Below are positions 20,430 through 33,399 of a DNA stretch of 64,000 nucleotides, one piece after another (positions within the stretch are counted from its first letter, which is position 1; the number at the start of each line of letters is the position of its first letter). The notes below the pieces were generated by a model. That model did no database searches and was not told the DNA's origin. It was given only the letters and a program-made list of their open reading frames with translations. Position numbers and translations under genes: made by a program. The stretch is from Cavia porcellus (Eukaryota > Chordata > Mammalia > Rodentia > Caviidae). The DNA lies in NCBI RefSeq assembly GCF_034190915.1, contig NW_026947502.1, forward strand, positions 2,880,785 through 2,944,784, given 5' to 3'.

Positions 20430-23400
20430 ATCTTGATTTCCTTCTCTGCTTTCTAGCTCGCTTTCGCTTCTTCTGTCGCCCCTTCTGGGGACACCACCGT
20501 GTGACTGTAATTGTGTACACATGTGGGGCAGGGCTGGTTGGAGGTTATAAAAGCAACTGCCTGACTCAGAGGAGCTTTTTAAATGAGGATGGAATGGCGA
20601 GGTGACTTGACTGAGACAAAATACTTGACACCAAAAGCTATGGCAGGAAAGGGTTACTTAGGCCACCATCTGTAAAGTCCGTAATTGGAAGGCTCCAAGG
20701 TGGGCTGTGGCCTGGCAGAGGGGCAGGCGGAGGACAAGCAGTTCCTTTGGGGGTGAAAGTAGCAAATCAAGCAAGTGGCAACACGAAGAGAAGCCCTCTT
20801 CCCCTCCCGTGTGCCTCTAATCCCACCCAGAGCTATGCTAACCCAGCAGTGGTTTAGGAGTCACGTGCCCTCGTCCCAGCATCACACTCTGGAGATCCAG
20901 CCATCCGCAAAGGCCCACCTATGACTGCACGAGGCTTTGGGGGGACTCCTGCATATAAGCCTTAACATTCTGCCCTTGGGCCCCCAAAGATTCATGTACA
21001 TCCCTTCATGCAAAAGGCATTTATTTCGTATCCAAGAGCTGCCAAAAATCCTAACAGTTGCTGAAAAGAACCAGTCACAAGTCTCCTGAGGTTTAAGGTG
21101 AACTCTTAGCTCTGAGCCCCTTACAAATGAAAAGAAGGTTAAACACGTCCAACTTTAATGGCACAAGATAGACATTTTCATTCCAAAAGTTACAAACAGG
21201 GAAATAGCTAGGAATGGGAACAAAGCAAGGCCAAAACCCAGCAGAAAAATAGTAAGTCCTGTTTTTCCACGTGCAGTATCAGAGGCAACCTTTGGCAAGA
21301 TGTGGACGTGAAGGGTTGGGTGATGCGGCCCCAACAGCACTGCTGTGGATGCACCTCCAGGGCTTTCCTCTGGGCTTGGCTCTGTTCCCTGCTGCAGTGT
21401 TCCTCAGATGATCAGTGTTCCTGGCTTCCCCAGACTTCTGGAGTCTCCACTGCACTTTCGTCCTCACACTCACACTCAGGGGCACAGTGCCTGCTCGCCC
21501 AGCCCCTCTTCAGACATCTGCATGGAAGCCTTCCTGATCCCACAATTCTTACATCCTACATGCACCTAAAACTGGAGGCCCCTTTTCTCGTCCTCATCAC
21601 GGCCTGACATGGGAACAGTATTGGAATTCTGCTAAGTTGATTCCAATCTACTGCCTCCAGTGCAACCCAGGGCGAGAATAAACACACTCAGACATATTTA
21701 CACATACGGGCAGACAAGGGGTCCAGAGTCTGGTCCGGATCGAGGTTCACGGAACAAAGGCCTTGACCCAGGGACTGACCTAGATGCTGTTAACTGGTGA
21801 AGAAGGGAGTGGCTCGAGGATGAGTGACCGAGAATGGTGGGAATTCCATGATTGTGTGAGCTGGGCTGGGCAGGAGGCCAGAACATACCTCTGCAGTAGG
21901 CAGAGAGAAAGGTATACAGAAAGACCAGTCTGCATAACACAGTTGGGGTAGCAGTTAATGTTCAGGGGGCAGTACCTCAGTTCTGATGTGTAAAATGTTG
22001 TGCCCTGGGAAGTCATAGCCTCTTATCTAGAGGCTTGAACCCAGCCAACAGCCCTGGAATAGTGGCTCTGCATCCCACTGGGCTCAACCATTCAGATAAA
22101 CACTGGGTTGGCTTCAAAGATTCCACATCAGTCCTTCAGCCAGCCCTGTCTACATTGCTTAGAGCCAACTGAAGGGAAAGGAAATGGCCTAGCCAGCTCT
22201 GTACCTATCAGTACATGGAGAGAGAGCAGGTTCAGCCAGGGTGGAGGGAATCAATCTTTATTCAAGGAGAGCCCTCCAGGTGGTCCTCTTCATAAAACCA
22301 GCACCATGGGGTGATCCAATGTCTGTCCCCAGCTAGAGCAGCAGCCAGGCTTCTTTCTCTCTTGGGTGTCAGGGTCGAATGCCTGGTGTGCTGAGCGCTC
22401 GGCACCCAGTCTCTAGGATAAAACTGTCCAGGTGCCAGCATTCTGGGCATGGTTCTCGGGGGTGCTCCTCTCCGAGCACCTGCTTCCACCTTGATAACCT
22501 CAAGGCTGTCAAGGCTGGAATCCTGCTCTTTCCTGTGCTGGCCTCAGACCATCTTTTATGGTTTCCTATTCAACTTCAGCAACCTTCTCCTCTGCTCTAG
22601 CTAGGTTTACTGGTGCTTTTATTGTGAACAAACTTAGAACTTTTTAAATCATTCTGCTGGCTCTTCTCCTGGATCCCCAAGATAGATTTGGCTAAAGCTT
22701 CCTCAGGTAAATCCCACTGCCTTATCACAGAGGCATGCTAAACTGGCTTTCTAAAGAGTGTTATTTTTGGGGTTCAAAATTCTGCTCTCTGGGTTGTTGG
22801 AAGTCTTACATGTAGCCTTTAGTGGAAAGGCCAGATGAAGCCAGGCAGATAGCATAATCACAGCTGTATCCCACAGCTTAGTAATTATCAACACCTGCAG
22901 ATTCCTTTCACCTGTGGCAATTTCCCCGCCATGACTTTTAATGGAATTTCTATTTCTGCGCACCTTAAATATATTGACAGAAAATAAGGATACATTTTAT
23001 AAGTTTAAGAACAAAGCAATTATCATCATAAAAATTGATAGTTATTCCTCAGCATGGTTTTGCCCTGCACAGTTCTCATCAGGGTTAATCCGCGAGCCAG
23101 GTGCCACACAAGGTCCACTTCTGTCTCCTCTAGCTTCTGTCATGAGTCTGCTGTTGCCCCTGCTGTGTTTTTGTTTGCTTCACAATCACTAAAGAAAACC
23201 TGCTTTGCAGTTTCCTGTTCTGTGCTGATTTTGATTATTTGGTCCTCAAAGTATCATTTAACGTGGGCTGGTGCTCTCAGTACTTCCTGAGCCCTTTTTG
23301 GTAGATTTCTGCGGTTTAAGCAAGAAAGTTTCTTACTGCTGTGTTTGGATCGCCACTGCGAGGTACACAGTACCTGCACGTGGCTTAGCAGTCAGAGGTT

Positions 23401-23800
23401 CATTGCCTAGCTTCATTATTTTTCTTTCTTTCTTGTTTTTCCTGCAGAGAGAATTAGATACAAGGTCTTTGCACTGTACCACATCTTCCCTGGCATTATA
23501 TATATATATAATATATATTATATATGTATATATACACGTAGGCTGCTGCTTCTCTCCCTGGCATACCAGTCTTCAAAATACCGAGTGTGTTCCTTAGCAA
23601 GCTTCAGAGTTGACCAAGCATTTGTTTTCATCGCGCCGAGGCCGTCTTTGTCCCCTTCTCTATCCGGGACCTCTCTTTCCTCAGGACAGCTGCTTGGCAC
23701 TTCTAAGTTGTTTTCATCCTTTACCTGCAAGGAGATGCAGTCAGCATCCATTGTCCTGTTAATGATCCCAATGTATAGATTTGGAGCAGAATATCAGGAA
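20430..23800. other. Intergenic between IRG-1 promoter and IRG-2, no gene
   Basis: No convincing reading frame or RNA gene. It includes a T-run near 20130-20145 just before it and an AT-rich simple repeat at 23496-23536. Confidence 0.5.
23496..23536. repeat. (AT)n simple repeat
   Basis: Alternating TA/AT runs, about 40 bp. Confidence 0.9.
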
Positions 23801-23823
23801 TAATAAAGACATGCTGTGTACAC

Positions 23824-23829
23824 ATTTAT
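23824..23829 (-). terminator. Candidate polyadenylation signal of IRG-2
   Basis: TTTATT on the plus strand, about 280 bp after the IRG-2 stop. Confidence 0.35.
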
Positions 23830-24105
23830 TCAAAGCCCTGTTTTTGTCTTATTGTGTGTCAGCAGGTGTTAACAGTTAAATCATCGTAGAGAGGAGCCCT
23901 GAGTGTGAAGGAACCAGAACCCAGCGAATGTCTGGCTCTTTTAGCATAAAATCCCAGTTTGCTAGACTTAATTTTCTAAAGAAAGATCGCATGTGTGTGT
24001 ATTGCAGGCCGGCCTGGCTGCCTCCGAGAGCCCTAAGCCGGCTTCCCAGGGCTCAGGCCCACTTGAGCAGCAAGGCGGAGGAGGCCGCTGGCTGCCTCAG
24101 TTTCC

Positions 24106-25389
24106 TTATTCTTGGTAGCCTTCCACAGAGTCAGCAGAGGCACCAAAAAGATCTTCTTTATTAGGGAGAACCTTTGTATCATTTGCCACAGTGTCAAGGA
24201 AATAATTATGTATATAAAAGGTCTTTGTGAAGTACAGGCCGGTGGCGATGGGTCCTCCGGTGACTGAAAGAACCGTCTGAACAATCTGCATCATCTTCTC
24301 TGAGAAGGACTCATTACTCTCGGCTGACACCAAGCTGGGATACTGAAGGTTTGCCTTGAGGTCCTCCACGGACACGTGCAAATCCTGGGCCATCTTTTCT
24401 AGGGATTCATCATCCAGCCCAAAGTGGGACCTGTACAGGCCCAGGGTGTCCTCCAGCTTCTTTCTTTCACTGTCACTGAAGAGGCCCACGAGAGGGACGG
24501 TGGCTGTTGCTCCAGCCTTCAGGGCCTCCAGCCAGATCTTCTGCTTCAGGGACTCTGTCTTCTGATTAATGGCAGGTTCCGTAAGGCTGGGCAGGCTCAT
24601 CCTGAAGACATGACGCTTGTGAGCTGGCAGGTCCCTCAGAAGGGTCCTCTCCATCTCAGGGAAGTCATAGTCACCCACATCAAAGCTGGAAATTAAGAAG
24701 ATCTGAGCCGCAGACACTCCAGCAGCCTTCAATTGGGTCACAATATAATTTCGCATCTTTTCCAGGAGTTTCTCCTTATTGAAGTTTCGTGGTTTTGCTC
24801 TTTCCTCATTGCTTAAATCAATATCAATTTTTGTTCGAACAAAATAGAATTTCTTCTTCATTTTTGCAATGGCTTTGGCCAAGTGTGCATCATTGTTTTT
24901 GAAGCGGGTGTAAGAGCAGATCAGGAAAAGGTCATAGTCAGCAAAATTTACTTTCTTTAGATATTTTTCAGGAGAGAATTTCGTGGTCCCAACACCAGGC
25001 AGGTCCCATATTGAGACATTGGGAAACTTCGGGTGTCTGTACTCAGTCCCTTCCGTGGTGGTCTCGGTTAGCCCAGTGGCAGCTGCTCCTTCATCCTCGT
25101 GGGCCACCCCACGCAGGGCATTGATCAGAGTGGATTTTCCTGACCCGCCCTCCCCGGTCACTGCGATGCTCAGTGGAGCATTCTCGATGTCTTTCAGGAC
25201 AGCGTTGATTATAGAAGCTGCCTTCTGGACGTCTCCCTGCTGCAGATACAACTTAATCATATCCTGATCTTTGTTGGTCAGGATTTTAGTTTCCATTGTG
25301 ATATTTTTGAAATACTCCTCAAAGCTGGAGGCTAAGTCACCATTCTTGCCTGTATCGGGGTTTGTGGAGGAGGAGGAGGCCTGACCCAT
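24106..25389 (-). CDS. IIGP1-like: IRG-2: IRGA-type interferon-inducible p47 GTPase, intact
   Basis: 427 residues in one exon, starting MGQASSSS (myristoylation-type). G1 is GEGGSGKST (79-87), an unusual spacer with two glycines after the glutamate. G3 is DLPG (129-132) and G4 is TKID (186-189). Switch I threonines equivalent to Irga6 T102 and T108 are at 105 and 111. The helical domain is complete and the protein ends DLFGASADSVEGYQE, about ten residues longer than IRG-1. The coding exon starts at 25409 after a CCTCCAG acceptor. The nearest matching 5' exon and promoter upstream are at 35283 and 35564, giving an intron of about 9.9 kb that holds an L1, a MaLR and a HAL1-like element. Expected role is a GKS-type vacuole-targeting effector. 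The C-terminal third is nearly identical to that of IRG-3. Confidence 0.93.
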   Translation of the reverse strand: MGQASSSSTNPDTGKNGDLASSFEEYFKNITMETKILTNKDQDMIKLYLQQGDVQKAASIINAVLKDIENAPLSIAVTGEGGSGKSTLINALRGVAHEDEGAAATGLTETTTEGTEYRHPKFPNVSIWDLPGVGTTKFSPEKYLKKVNFADYDLFLICSYTRFKNNDAHLAKAIAKMKKKFYFVRTKIDIDLSNEERAKPRNFNKEKLLEKMRNYIVTQLKAAGVSAAQIFLISSFDVGDYDFPEMERTLLRDLPAHKRHVFRMSLPSLTEPAINQKTESLKQKIWLEALKAGATATVPLVGLFSDSERKKLEDTLGLYRSHFGLDDESLEKMAQDLHVSVEDLKANLQYPSLVSAESNESFSEKMMQIVQTVLSVTGGPIATGLYFTKTFYIHNYFLDTVANDTKVLPNKEDLFGASADSVEGYQE

Positions 25390-25769
25390 GGCTGTGAGCA
25401 GTCCAGGTACTGGAGGAAGGACACGGGGAGAAGGTCAGGAGTCAACTCTTCAGGGAAGACCTTGGATTTTCTGTTAAGACAAAGCAGATCCTCATCCCCA
25501 CCCTCACACTGTAACTGCAGAACCCTCCCCTTCCTCTTCCCAGGTGTTCCCGGGACTCCTGGTGTGAGTGCAGACTTGGGCCTACCCAGGCTGGGCTGCC
25601 CTCTGCCTGAACAATCCTTCGTGGACTTCAAGTTCTGGCTTTCCATTCCCACGTTCCTGCCCCTTCCACTTTGTTCATAATGTCTTAGTCATTTTTGTTG
25701 GGAAAATGATGTTTTCTTTGGGACTATCCGAAAAGGCAGCAGCAGACCATCACCAGATTGCTACCCACC

Positions 25770-27080
25770 CACAGCGTGACAGCAGCAGCTGGCCTTAGGG
25801 TCCACTCTAAAGCTGCACTCATCAACAGTCTGATGGACAGTGTGAAAGAAATGATGGAGGGACAAATGGGACAGAGCAGTCCAGAAGCAGAACCACTTGA
25901 AGGCAAGCAAGCACATACAATAAGTCAAAGGTACCCTGGATAGAAGAAGCGCTGTAATGATTATCCACACGCAAGAAAGTACGTGTGGATACAGACCTTA
26001 TACCCCTCACAAAAATTAATTAACATAAGGCTTATGCATTACCTTTAAAATCATGAAAGTCCAAGAAGAAAAAGAAATCCTGTATGACCCAGAGTATGGT
26101 GTTGATTTTGGATACAATATGGAACAATCTATGAGACATACATCTGATAAGGTGGACTTTCTTAAAATTTTAAAAGTATTGTATATAGAAGACATCATCA
26201 CGAGAGTTAAAGGTGGGTCAGTGCCTGCAAAGCCTGTTGGCTGAAGAGCTGCCTCTGGGTGCACAGCAGTGACTCCAGCACGCAGGTAAGGGAAGCAAAG
26301 TTCAAAAGTTTAAGTCCAACATGAGACCCTGTCTCAGAGTAAAAAAACAAAAGGAAACATCGTCAAGGGTGTGCCTCAGTGGTGATGCCCTGGATGCACT
26401 CTCCTGTGATGCGAATCAAACAATAAAAAATAAAACAAAGCAAGCACTCACCTGAGTGACTATAGAACCACAAGCATGAAGGACTGTAAAAATGAACGAT
26501 GAGAAAACAGGCGACAGCATTACAAATTCGGACAGGGACCTCAGTACACACCTCCCTGGAGAAGATGTGCTGGGAAACGCACTCGCTGCTATATGCTGCG
26601 AGGCCATCCGAAGGGAACCAATAAGGAGAAACCACCACAGGCCAGCGGGGCTGGTCACAGTCTGAACACTGACACCAGCAAATGCTGGCGAGGATGAGAG
26701 ACAGAAAGACACTCTCCACTGCAGGCGGAAATTCAAAATGGTGGTCCTGTTTGGAAGACAGCTCGGCAGCATTGCTACACAAAGAAACACACTGAGCACT
26801 AAGGTCTCATGACAGTTACCCAAAATACATGAAAAGCAAGGTTTGTCCAAAAACTTGCAGGTCCATGTTTCTAAAAGGTTCAGTCCCAGGAAGTTCCTTG
26901 GTATGACCTGTTTGTTAAGCTCTCATTGCTCCAGGGAGATATTCTTTAGTAGCCCAAAGAAATGAGACACAGAAGCATGAAGAGATTGGAAAGAGGCTAA
27001 GCCTTAAATGCATATTTGTATATGAAAGAAGTCAAAAGACTATGTTGAGTGATTCCAGTTATATGAGACTGTGGAAAAGA
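25770..27080 (+). mobile_element. Old degraded L1 in IRG-2 intron
   Basis: Paralogous to the L1 remnants in the IRG-1 and IRG-3 introns. It contains the ORF2 end (caaatgctggcgaggatgag) and 3' UTR (tgattccagttatatgagac). It is split by a SINE at 26210-26440. Confidence 0.65.
26210..26440 (+). mobile_element. B1-dID-like composite SINE
   Basis: A diverged B1 part ends with gagaccctgtctcagagta and an A-rich linker. It is followed by an ID-like gtgcctcagtggtgatgccctgg and an A-tail near 26425. Confidence 0.55.
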
Positions 27081-27189
27081 CAAAATAATTAAAAAAGCTG
27101 AAACTCCAGTGGTCACCTGGGTTTGCTGTCAGTGAAAATGCGCAGCACAGCGCATTTCCAGTGTAGTGAAGATGCTCGTCGCTACGGCT

Positions 27190-27525
27190 TCTGTCTGCAT
27201 GTGCCCTCAAAGCGTCATGTGGTCATGGTGATGCTTTGGGAGGCGACTGGATTGTGAGGGCCTGATCCTCACCAGGAGGTTAGTCCCGCAGATGAGTTTA
27301 GAGCTAAATGTGATTTTGGGATTTAAAGGCTGGTTAGAGGAGTGCATTACTGAGGTCATGGATGGCTGTGTCATGAGCTCTTTGTCCTCTGCCATTCCCC
27401 TCTCCCCTGCCATCTGGCTTTGGAGCCTGTGAGCTATGACTAAAACCTCTACAAACTGAGGGTCAGTAAACCTTTCCTCCTCTGTGCTGTGGGTGTCTCA
27501 GTGGTGAAGAAGTGACTAACACATC
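27190..27525 (+). repeat. MaLR-type LTR, 5' copy
   Basis: Has the hallmarks of MaLR LTRs: gggaggcgactggattgtgag, then ctgtgagctatgactaaaacc...cagtaaacctttcctcc, and an end near gtgactaacacat. Confidence 0.65.
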
Positions 27526-29220
27526 TTGGTGGCAGGAAAGTGCAGTGGACACTGTGGCATTACCTGATCACGTGATGCAGAAGCCTTTGGAATTGGCCTG
27601 TGGGAGGGATTTGGAGGTGGAGGATGGAAAACAGCCCCAGAATGGTGTAAACCAAGCTTGAGTGATTCTGGTTACAGTCCACAAGGCCAGAAGACTGATA
27701 AAGAAGCCAATGGAAAGGACCGTGCTGGGAGGTTTCTTTGGAGAACAAAGACTGCATTGGCATCTGTAGTCCAAGCCATGTGTGTTATGCTGGAGCAAAA
27801 CATTTGTCTGCATTTTGCTCCTTTCCTGAGACTTTGCAGGAGAGGGAGATGCAAGATCAATTCACTGGAAAAAGAAATTTCAAGGCTGACCAAGGTTGAG
27901 GTAGTGGCATGGGTGGTGTTGGTGGTTTCAGGCAGATCTGAGAATCAAGTGCAAAAGGCCCAGCACAATGATTTTAAATGTTAAGAGTTTGGCCAGAAAA
28001 CAAGCTCCAGTAATGCTGGAGGCTGCAAAATAAAATGTAGGAAAGTTTGGTTGCTACAAAACCAAACTTGATGCCCATGCAAAAGAATCCAAGTACAGTG
28101 ATATCTCAGGCAACTAAATTCATTCATGACTCAGTGAAGTTCAGTGAAGACAGCCACGTTCCTATTCATGCAGGAAAGATGGTCTCAGTGGTGTTTGTCA
28201 ACTGATGGAGAGTTCACAAGCAAAAGCAAAATTTTGCCAAACACTTTTGTTTGGAAAACAAACTTTTTGCAATATGTCACAACTGATGTTTGCCTGTATT
28301 TTGGATCTGGACAAAACAAAGATTGCCTTGAGGAAAGGCCATGGGAGGAATCTGAAAGATTCCAACTTTCACAAACTTAAGGGTGGATAAGTGAAGGACT
28401 TTGCTTTGAAAATCATCTGAGGGTGCAGCGTTGGCAGCCTATGGAATGCATGGGTTCCCAGTTGTCAGCTGACCACCATCAGCCATCCAGGCTCTCAGAG
28501 GCTGTGCAGCCAACAGCATGATACAAAAGGGGTTAGCTCTGCTCCAGCTGGGGGCAGACTTCAGAAACATTGAAATGGTTGTGGTTTTAGGTGCACAAAG
28601 AATGTGACAGTTATGGGGTCAGGATGGCTTCCACCCAGATTTGGGGAAATGGGCTGTGAGCTCATGCAGTTCCCCCCCAGACAGAAGGCAGTGCAGGACG
28701 CTGTCAGAGCATAAGGTTAAAGAGCAGCAGAGAACTTAAGCTTTTGGAGAAGCCAGGAACATGCAGTGTCTGAGGGAAGCTGGAGGGATCAAAGCTGGAG
28801 CAAGAGAAAAGCCATGAAGGCTTCACACAGGCAGTGCCACAGGTTCAGGGCCACCAAAGGTCTTTGGAACTCACAACGCACCACAGCTGGTCCTGGGTGC
28901 TGGACACGGAGCTACAGGATTTAATGTTTGCTCTGCTGGGCTTCAGTCTTGCTTTTCTTCCATATGCTTCTGTGTCCCTATCCCTCCTTTTCGGACTGTA
29001 AATGTTTACTTCATACCCATGCATTTGGGCCATGTTTAACCTTTTGTTTGATATTTATATGGGCTTATAGTGAAGTTTCCCTTAAATCTCAGAGGAGACT
29101 CTGGGCTTAAGACTTTTCAACAATCCTGAAGCCACTGGAATTTTGGAAAAAAGGGATGTGCATCAGTGTTTTTGTGCTCAGGGCATGATATTACAGCTTA
29201 CATCTTAATGTCCCTGCAAG
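27526..29220 (+). mobile_element. MaLR internal sequence
   Basis: Starts with ggtggcaggaaagtgcagtgg and tgtgggagggatttggagg, like MaLR interiors. It lies between two similar LTRs. No intact gene, as expected for this non-autonomous class. Confidence 0.55.
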
Positions 29221-29224
29221 ACCT

Positions 29225-29540
29225 CAAGCTTTCATATGTGGGGGTTTGGGAAGGTAAGTGGATCATGGGAATGTGATACCAGGGCATTAGTCTGCTGATG
29301 AGTTTATTCCTGAGTGTGAGATTGGAAGGTAAAGCCTCAGCCTTAGTTTAGAGCAGGTGAATTTGGGGATTTGGCCTGAAAGGGTCACTCTGTATCCCTC
29401 ATCCCTCATCAACCACTGCTCTGTGATTGCTATACCATGAGTAATTGCCCTCTGCCATGCCACCGTACCATGGAGGCAACAGGGCCATCAACTCAAACCT
29501 CTACAAACTGTAAGCCAAATCCAACATTTTCTCCTTTAAA
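29225..29540 (+). repeat. MaLR-type LTR, 3' copy
   Basis: Similar to 27190-27525 (gggaaggtaagtggatcatgg, cctctacaaactgtaagcc). Confidence 0.6.
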
Positions 29541-29699
29541 GTTCACGGGTTGGGGGTCCCTGGGTTGTGTGCAGCAGCCAGAGCTGCCTGGTGGCATATT
29601 AGAAGGCCACGGACAAGACCATGCACCTGGGTGCTGAAGCCAGGCACCGCTCAGTTATCTGAAGAGGCAGGATGCTGATCTAGACATGGAAAAACCACA

Positions 29700-32600
29700 T
29701 CAAGCTAGAATCTACCTCTGTGGAGGAAGGAAAAATGCCAGTGGAAGGCTGGAGCCATACGTGCTCACTGAGACCAATCCGCATTGTACTGGGAGCACTG
29801 TGGAGTCAGGCAATTTAAGGTCAAGCTGAAGCCATGGCTGCTGATAGTGGGAATTACTGAGTCCCAAGCCCTTGGCAGGAGGACATGGCACAGCATGGAG
29901 TGGAGCTAAGATGGAGAACTGCATTGATTCCTGGTGACTGCTGGGAATTGGGTCCCACAGCTGCTATCACTGGCTGGAGGACATCTTGGAGTTGTGCAGA
30001 GCCTGGTGCAACAGTGGTGTCAGTCGGCTGCCCCTGGCACAGAGAGGACTGATGGGATATGCTGCGCCTGAGCTTCGCCTCTGGTTGGGACCCAGCAGCC
30101 AGGGACAAGAATGTCACAACTCTGTGATGTCCACAAGATATAGCCTAAGTTTCTGATGGAACTTGGGGGTCGACTGGCTCAGAGGCACCAAGCTACCTTG
30201 CACCATCCCTGCATCCCTGCATGTACCTCAGATTACAGTAAATTGGGGAGAGCTGCAAAACTCCTGACAGCATGCTCCAGAAAGACTCTAAGTAATACAG
30301 AGAGGGCCAGAGATGCCCAGGACACCTGGCTGAAAGAAACCAGAAACATGACAAGAGATAGAAAAAAAAAAAAAAAAAAAAAACAACCTCCAACTACTGA
30401 CCCTGGGAAAATAAGCCCGGGCAAGATAAATACAGAAGAGAACAAGTGCAGTAATCATGCAATATTAGACATGGCATCAGCGGACATAAAGAAATACCTT
30501 TGTGACCTCATAGATGAATTTAAATCTGTACTTCTGATCCAAGTGAGGCAAGATATAAAAACATTAATTAAAGAAATGATAAGCTCTTCCCATGTGAACA
30601 CAGATGGAAGACCAGAAGAACTGTGAAAAGGAACAGAAACCTTTGTAAAGAATATAAACAAAATCTAGAATGCATGAAGCAGATCCAAAGAGATTACTAG
30701 GTAACTAAAAACTCTATTGAATGCTGGAAAAATGCCTTGACAGAAACTGAAGTTAGCCTTCTGAAATTTGAAGAGAGATTTATGATGTGTGATCATGAAA
30801 GAAAAGATCTCTTAAAAATAACAAGGAACCAGGAAGAAATAATTCAAAGGCTAGAAGACGACAAGAGGATTTATAACTTAAGAATAAAAAACATGAGTGA
30901 AGAAGCAGGAGTAACCACAAATGAACTACAAACACTATTCACAGATTATAATTAAGGAAAATTTCCCAAGCATAGGAAAAAGAAATGATATCTAGGTAAT
31001 TGAGGCATACAGTACTCCAGCCACCTACAACCCAAACAGATCTACACCCAGACATAGAATAATCAAGATTCCAGAAATCTGCCATAAGAACAGAATATTA
31101 AAAGCAACCAGAGAAAAGAAGCAGATCACCTACAAAGGAAAAATTATCAAAATAATGACAGACTTTTCAACACAAACTCTCAAATCAAGAAGAGCCTGGG
31201 GGAAATAGTCCAAGCCCTGAAAGAAAATAACCTCCAACCAAGATTGATGTACTCAGAAAAACTCTCTCTCAAAATTAATGCAGAAACAAGTCATTTCCAA
31301 GGTAAGGAAGAACTGTGGACATTCATGGCCACCACCCCAACCCTACAAAAAATCCTGAAGGACATTCCAGAGAGAGAGAGGAAAAAAACCAGGATTCCAG
31401 CAACAGTGGCAGAGAGGCCTCAGTGAATGGGGCAGACAGTGGAATGAAGGAGTAAAGTGGACAAATAATAGCAGAAGAATAGAATAGCAGAGGTGAGGCA
31501 GAGACGGAAAGCTATAATCTTTAATATAGATAGCCTTGATACACTAACAAAAAAGAAACACAGGCAGAGTAGATTAGAAGGCAGGCTCCATCGAAATGCT
31601 CTGAATAGGAAATATACTCAATCTGAAAGAGGGTTAATAAACTGAGAGTCAAAGTTGAGAAAACAATGCTATACGTGACAGGAAACCAGAGAGAAATAGG
31701 GACAACTCATCCAGCAGCCGCAGATAGACTGGAAAGCTATGACACTTTTGGGCAGCGTAGAACTACACTGCTGGAAGGAAGGAAAACCTTGTGACGTTAG
31801 TGAGTAAAGGAGCACAGCTCAAGATCAAGCTCAGGGGTAAAAAGGTTAGCAACACTCAGATAGGTAACAGGTTGGCCTCCTAATGTAAAAATAAAGGAGG
31901 TAGTGGGACCCAAAATATACAAAGCACCCTGAGAAAGGGAAAGGGGAGGAATTGTCTAAAAAAGGAAGGCAGAGGACATTGTTAATAGTGTATCAAGATT
32001 TAAACGTCACAGAAGTCTTATTGCTCTGTTTAGTTTGATTATATTTTGTTCTAGTCTGTCTACTCATATTAGATTTCAGGGCACAGACAGCTAACCCAAA
32101 ATAGCAGGTTATACCACGATAACCATGCTTAATTTCCTATTAATTTAAATGCTGTATTACTTACATTGTAATACGATTGATCTTATTTGAAGCTGGTTTG
32201 TTAGATGGCTGTTTTGCCCTGACTGATTTTATTCGAATTTGGTATGCTTGATAGTATCATGTCTACGAGTAGAAGCAACTACTCTGAAGATGACAAGATA
32301 TAGATACCGGTTTTGATTATTAACTGCTTTCAAGTCCTACAATGTCTTCAAAATTGTGTTTTTATAAAAATAGCTATGTAATGCTATGCTTACCTATATA
32401 ATACCTGATGATGTGGACAATTCTATTGAAAATAACAAGGCACAGCATAGTAACTACTGTAGATCATCTAATATTCTGGTCTTATATGTCTTTGGCATTT
32501 CATGGTTTTCTAGCAATTTGTTTTGTTGTCTTGTTTTGATCTGTTTTTCCCTATAATACAGCAAGCATAGATATACATGTAGAGATTCATACATGGGAAG

Positions 32601-33355
32601 AACTTCTAAACTATTTACGGGAACAGATTATATAATATACGATGTAATGAACAGATACTCTGAAGAAGAGACACTAAGAAACCCAGTGCTAATTCTGTAA
32701 CATTATGATATAAAATCTAGCAATACTATCATTCACTAATCATAGTGATATTAGTCTAGTCTCTTAAGTTCAGTTTCAGCATAAGTAAGATAAGGACAGC
32801 TACTACGAAGAGAATGAGAGACATTATGGTAGTCATTATTGACTGCGCCAATGTCAGGTCTTGAAGACCTAAAAAGCCTTCGTCATCCTGTAATGATTTG
32901 ATTAGCTCTATAATGTTCAGTATATATTCAATGTGTGTGAAGATGGGGACAACTATTTGGAAGCAAACTAGAGACAATAAGATAGACAGTGAAGATCTCA
33001 GTGGACTTGCTTTGAAATCTGTGTTTCTTTAACTTTTTTCCTTACGAACTGTTTTGTTCTGTTTGGTTATGTTTAATATTACCCTCTCTAAGATACAAAA
33101 CAAGTGTGTAGGACTGATAACTATATTACTAAATTTTTGCTGGATCATTGAGCAGAACTGTTTGCAGTGTCATTATTTGAGTGTCACTTTGTATGCTTTA
33201 ACCTTATATTTTGAACAACTATTTCTAAGATGACAATATGTAACTTATCAACTAGTGATTTTTTTACTGTTTATTTTTGAAATTCTGTATTATTTCTACC
33301 CTTTTTTTCTGTTTTGTTTTTTTCTCTTGAAATCAAACAAATAAAGTTCAGGAGT
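29700..33355 (+). mobile_element. HAL1-like LINE (ORF1 only), copy 1
   Basis: The 5' UTR, an ORF1 remnant and about 1.9 kb of AT-rich 3' UTR follow one another, without any ORF2-like sequence. The 5' UTR and ORF1 align with the better preserved inverted element at 51818-55669. It ends with caaacaaataaa near 33350. The 5' border is uncertain because the upstream MaLR end is diffuse. It lies in the IRG-2 intron in the antisense direction to the gene. Confidence 0.7.
30471..31426 (+). pseudogene. HAL1 ORF1 remnant (L1 ORF1p-like)
   Basis: The ATG at 30471 starts MASADIKKYL. The frame is closed by TGA at 30624 and further broken. Coiled-coil sequence (LLKITRNQEEIIQRLEDDKR) follows at about 30800, then RNA-binding and C-terminal parts to about 31426. 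ORF1p is a trimeric RNA-binding chaperone in L1 elements. This copy cannot make it. Confidence 0.75.
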
Positions 33356-33399
33356 TGGATATTTTGTCTCACCTTAGACAAAGCAACTAAGACATTTTT

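Noticed and set aside
32756..32977. 73-residue hydrophobic antisense frame in the HAL1 3' UTR
   Set aside because: The matching region of the other HAL1-like copy (52200-52420) does not keep the frame.
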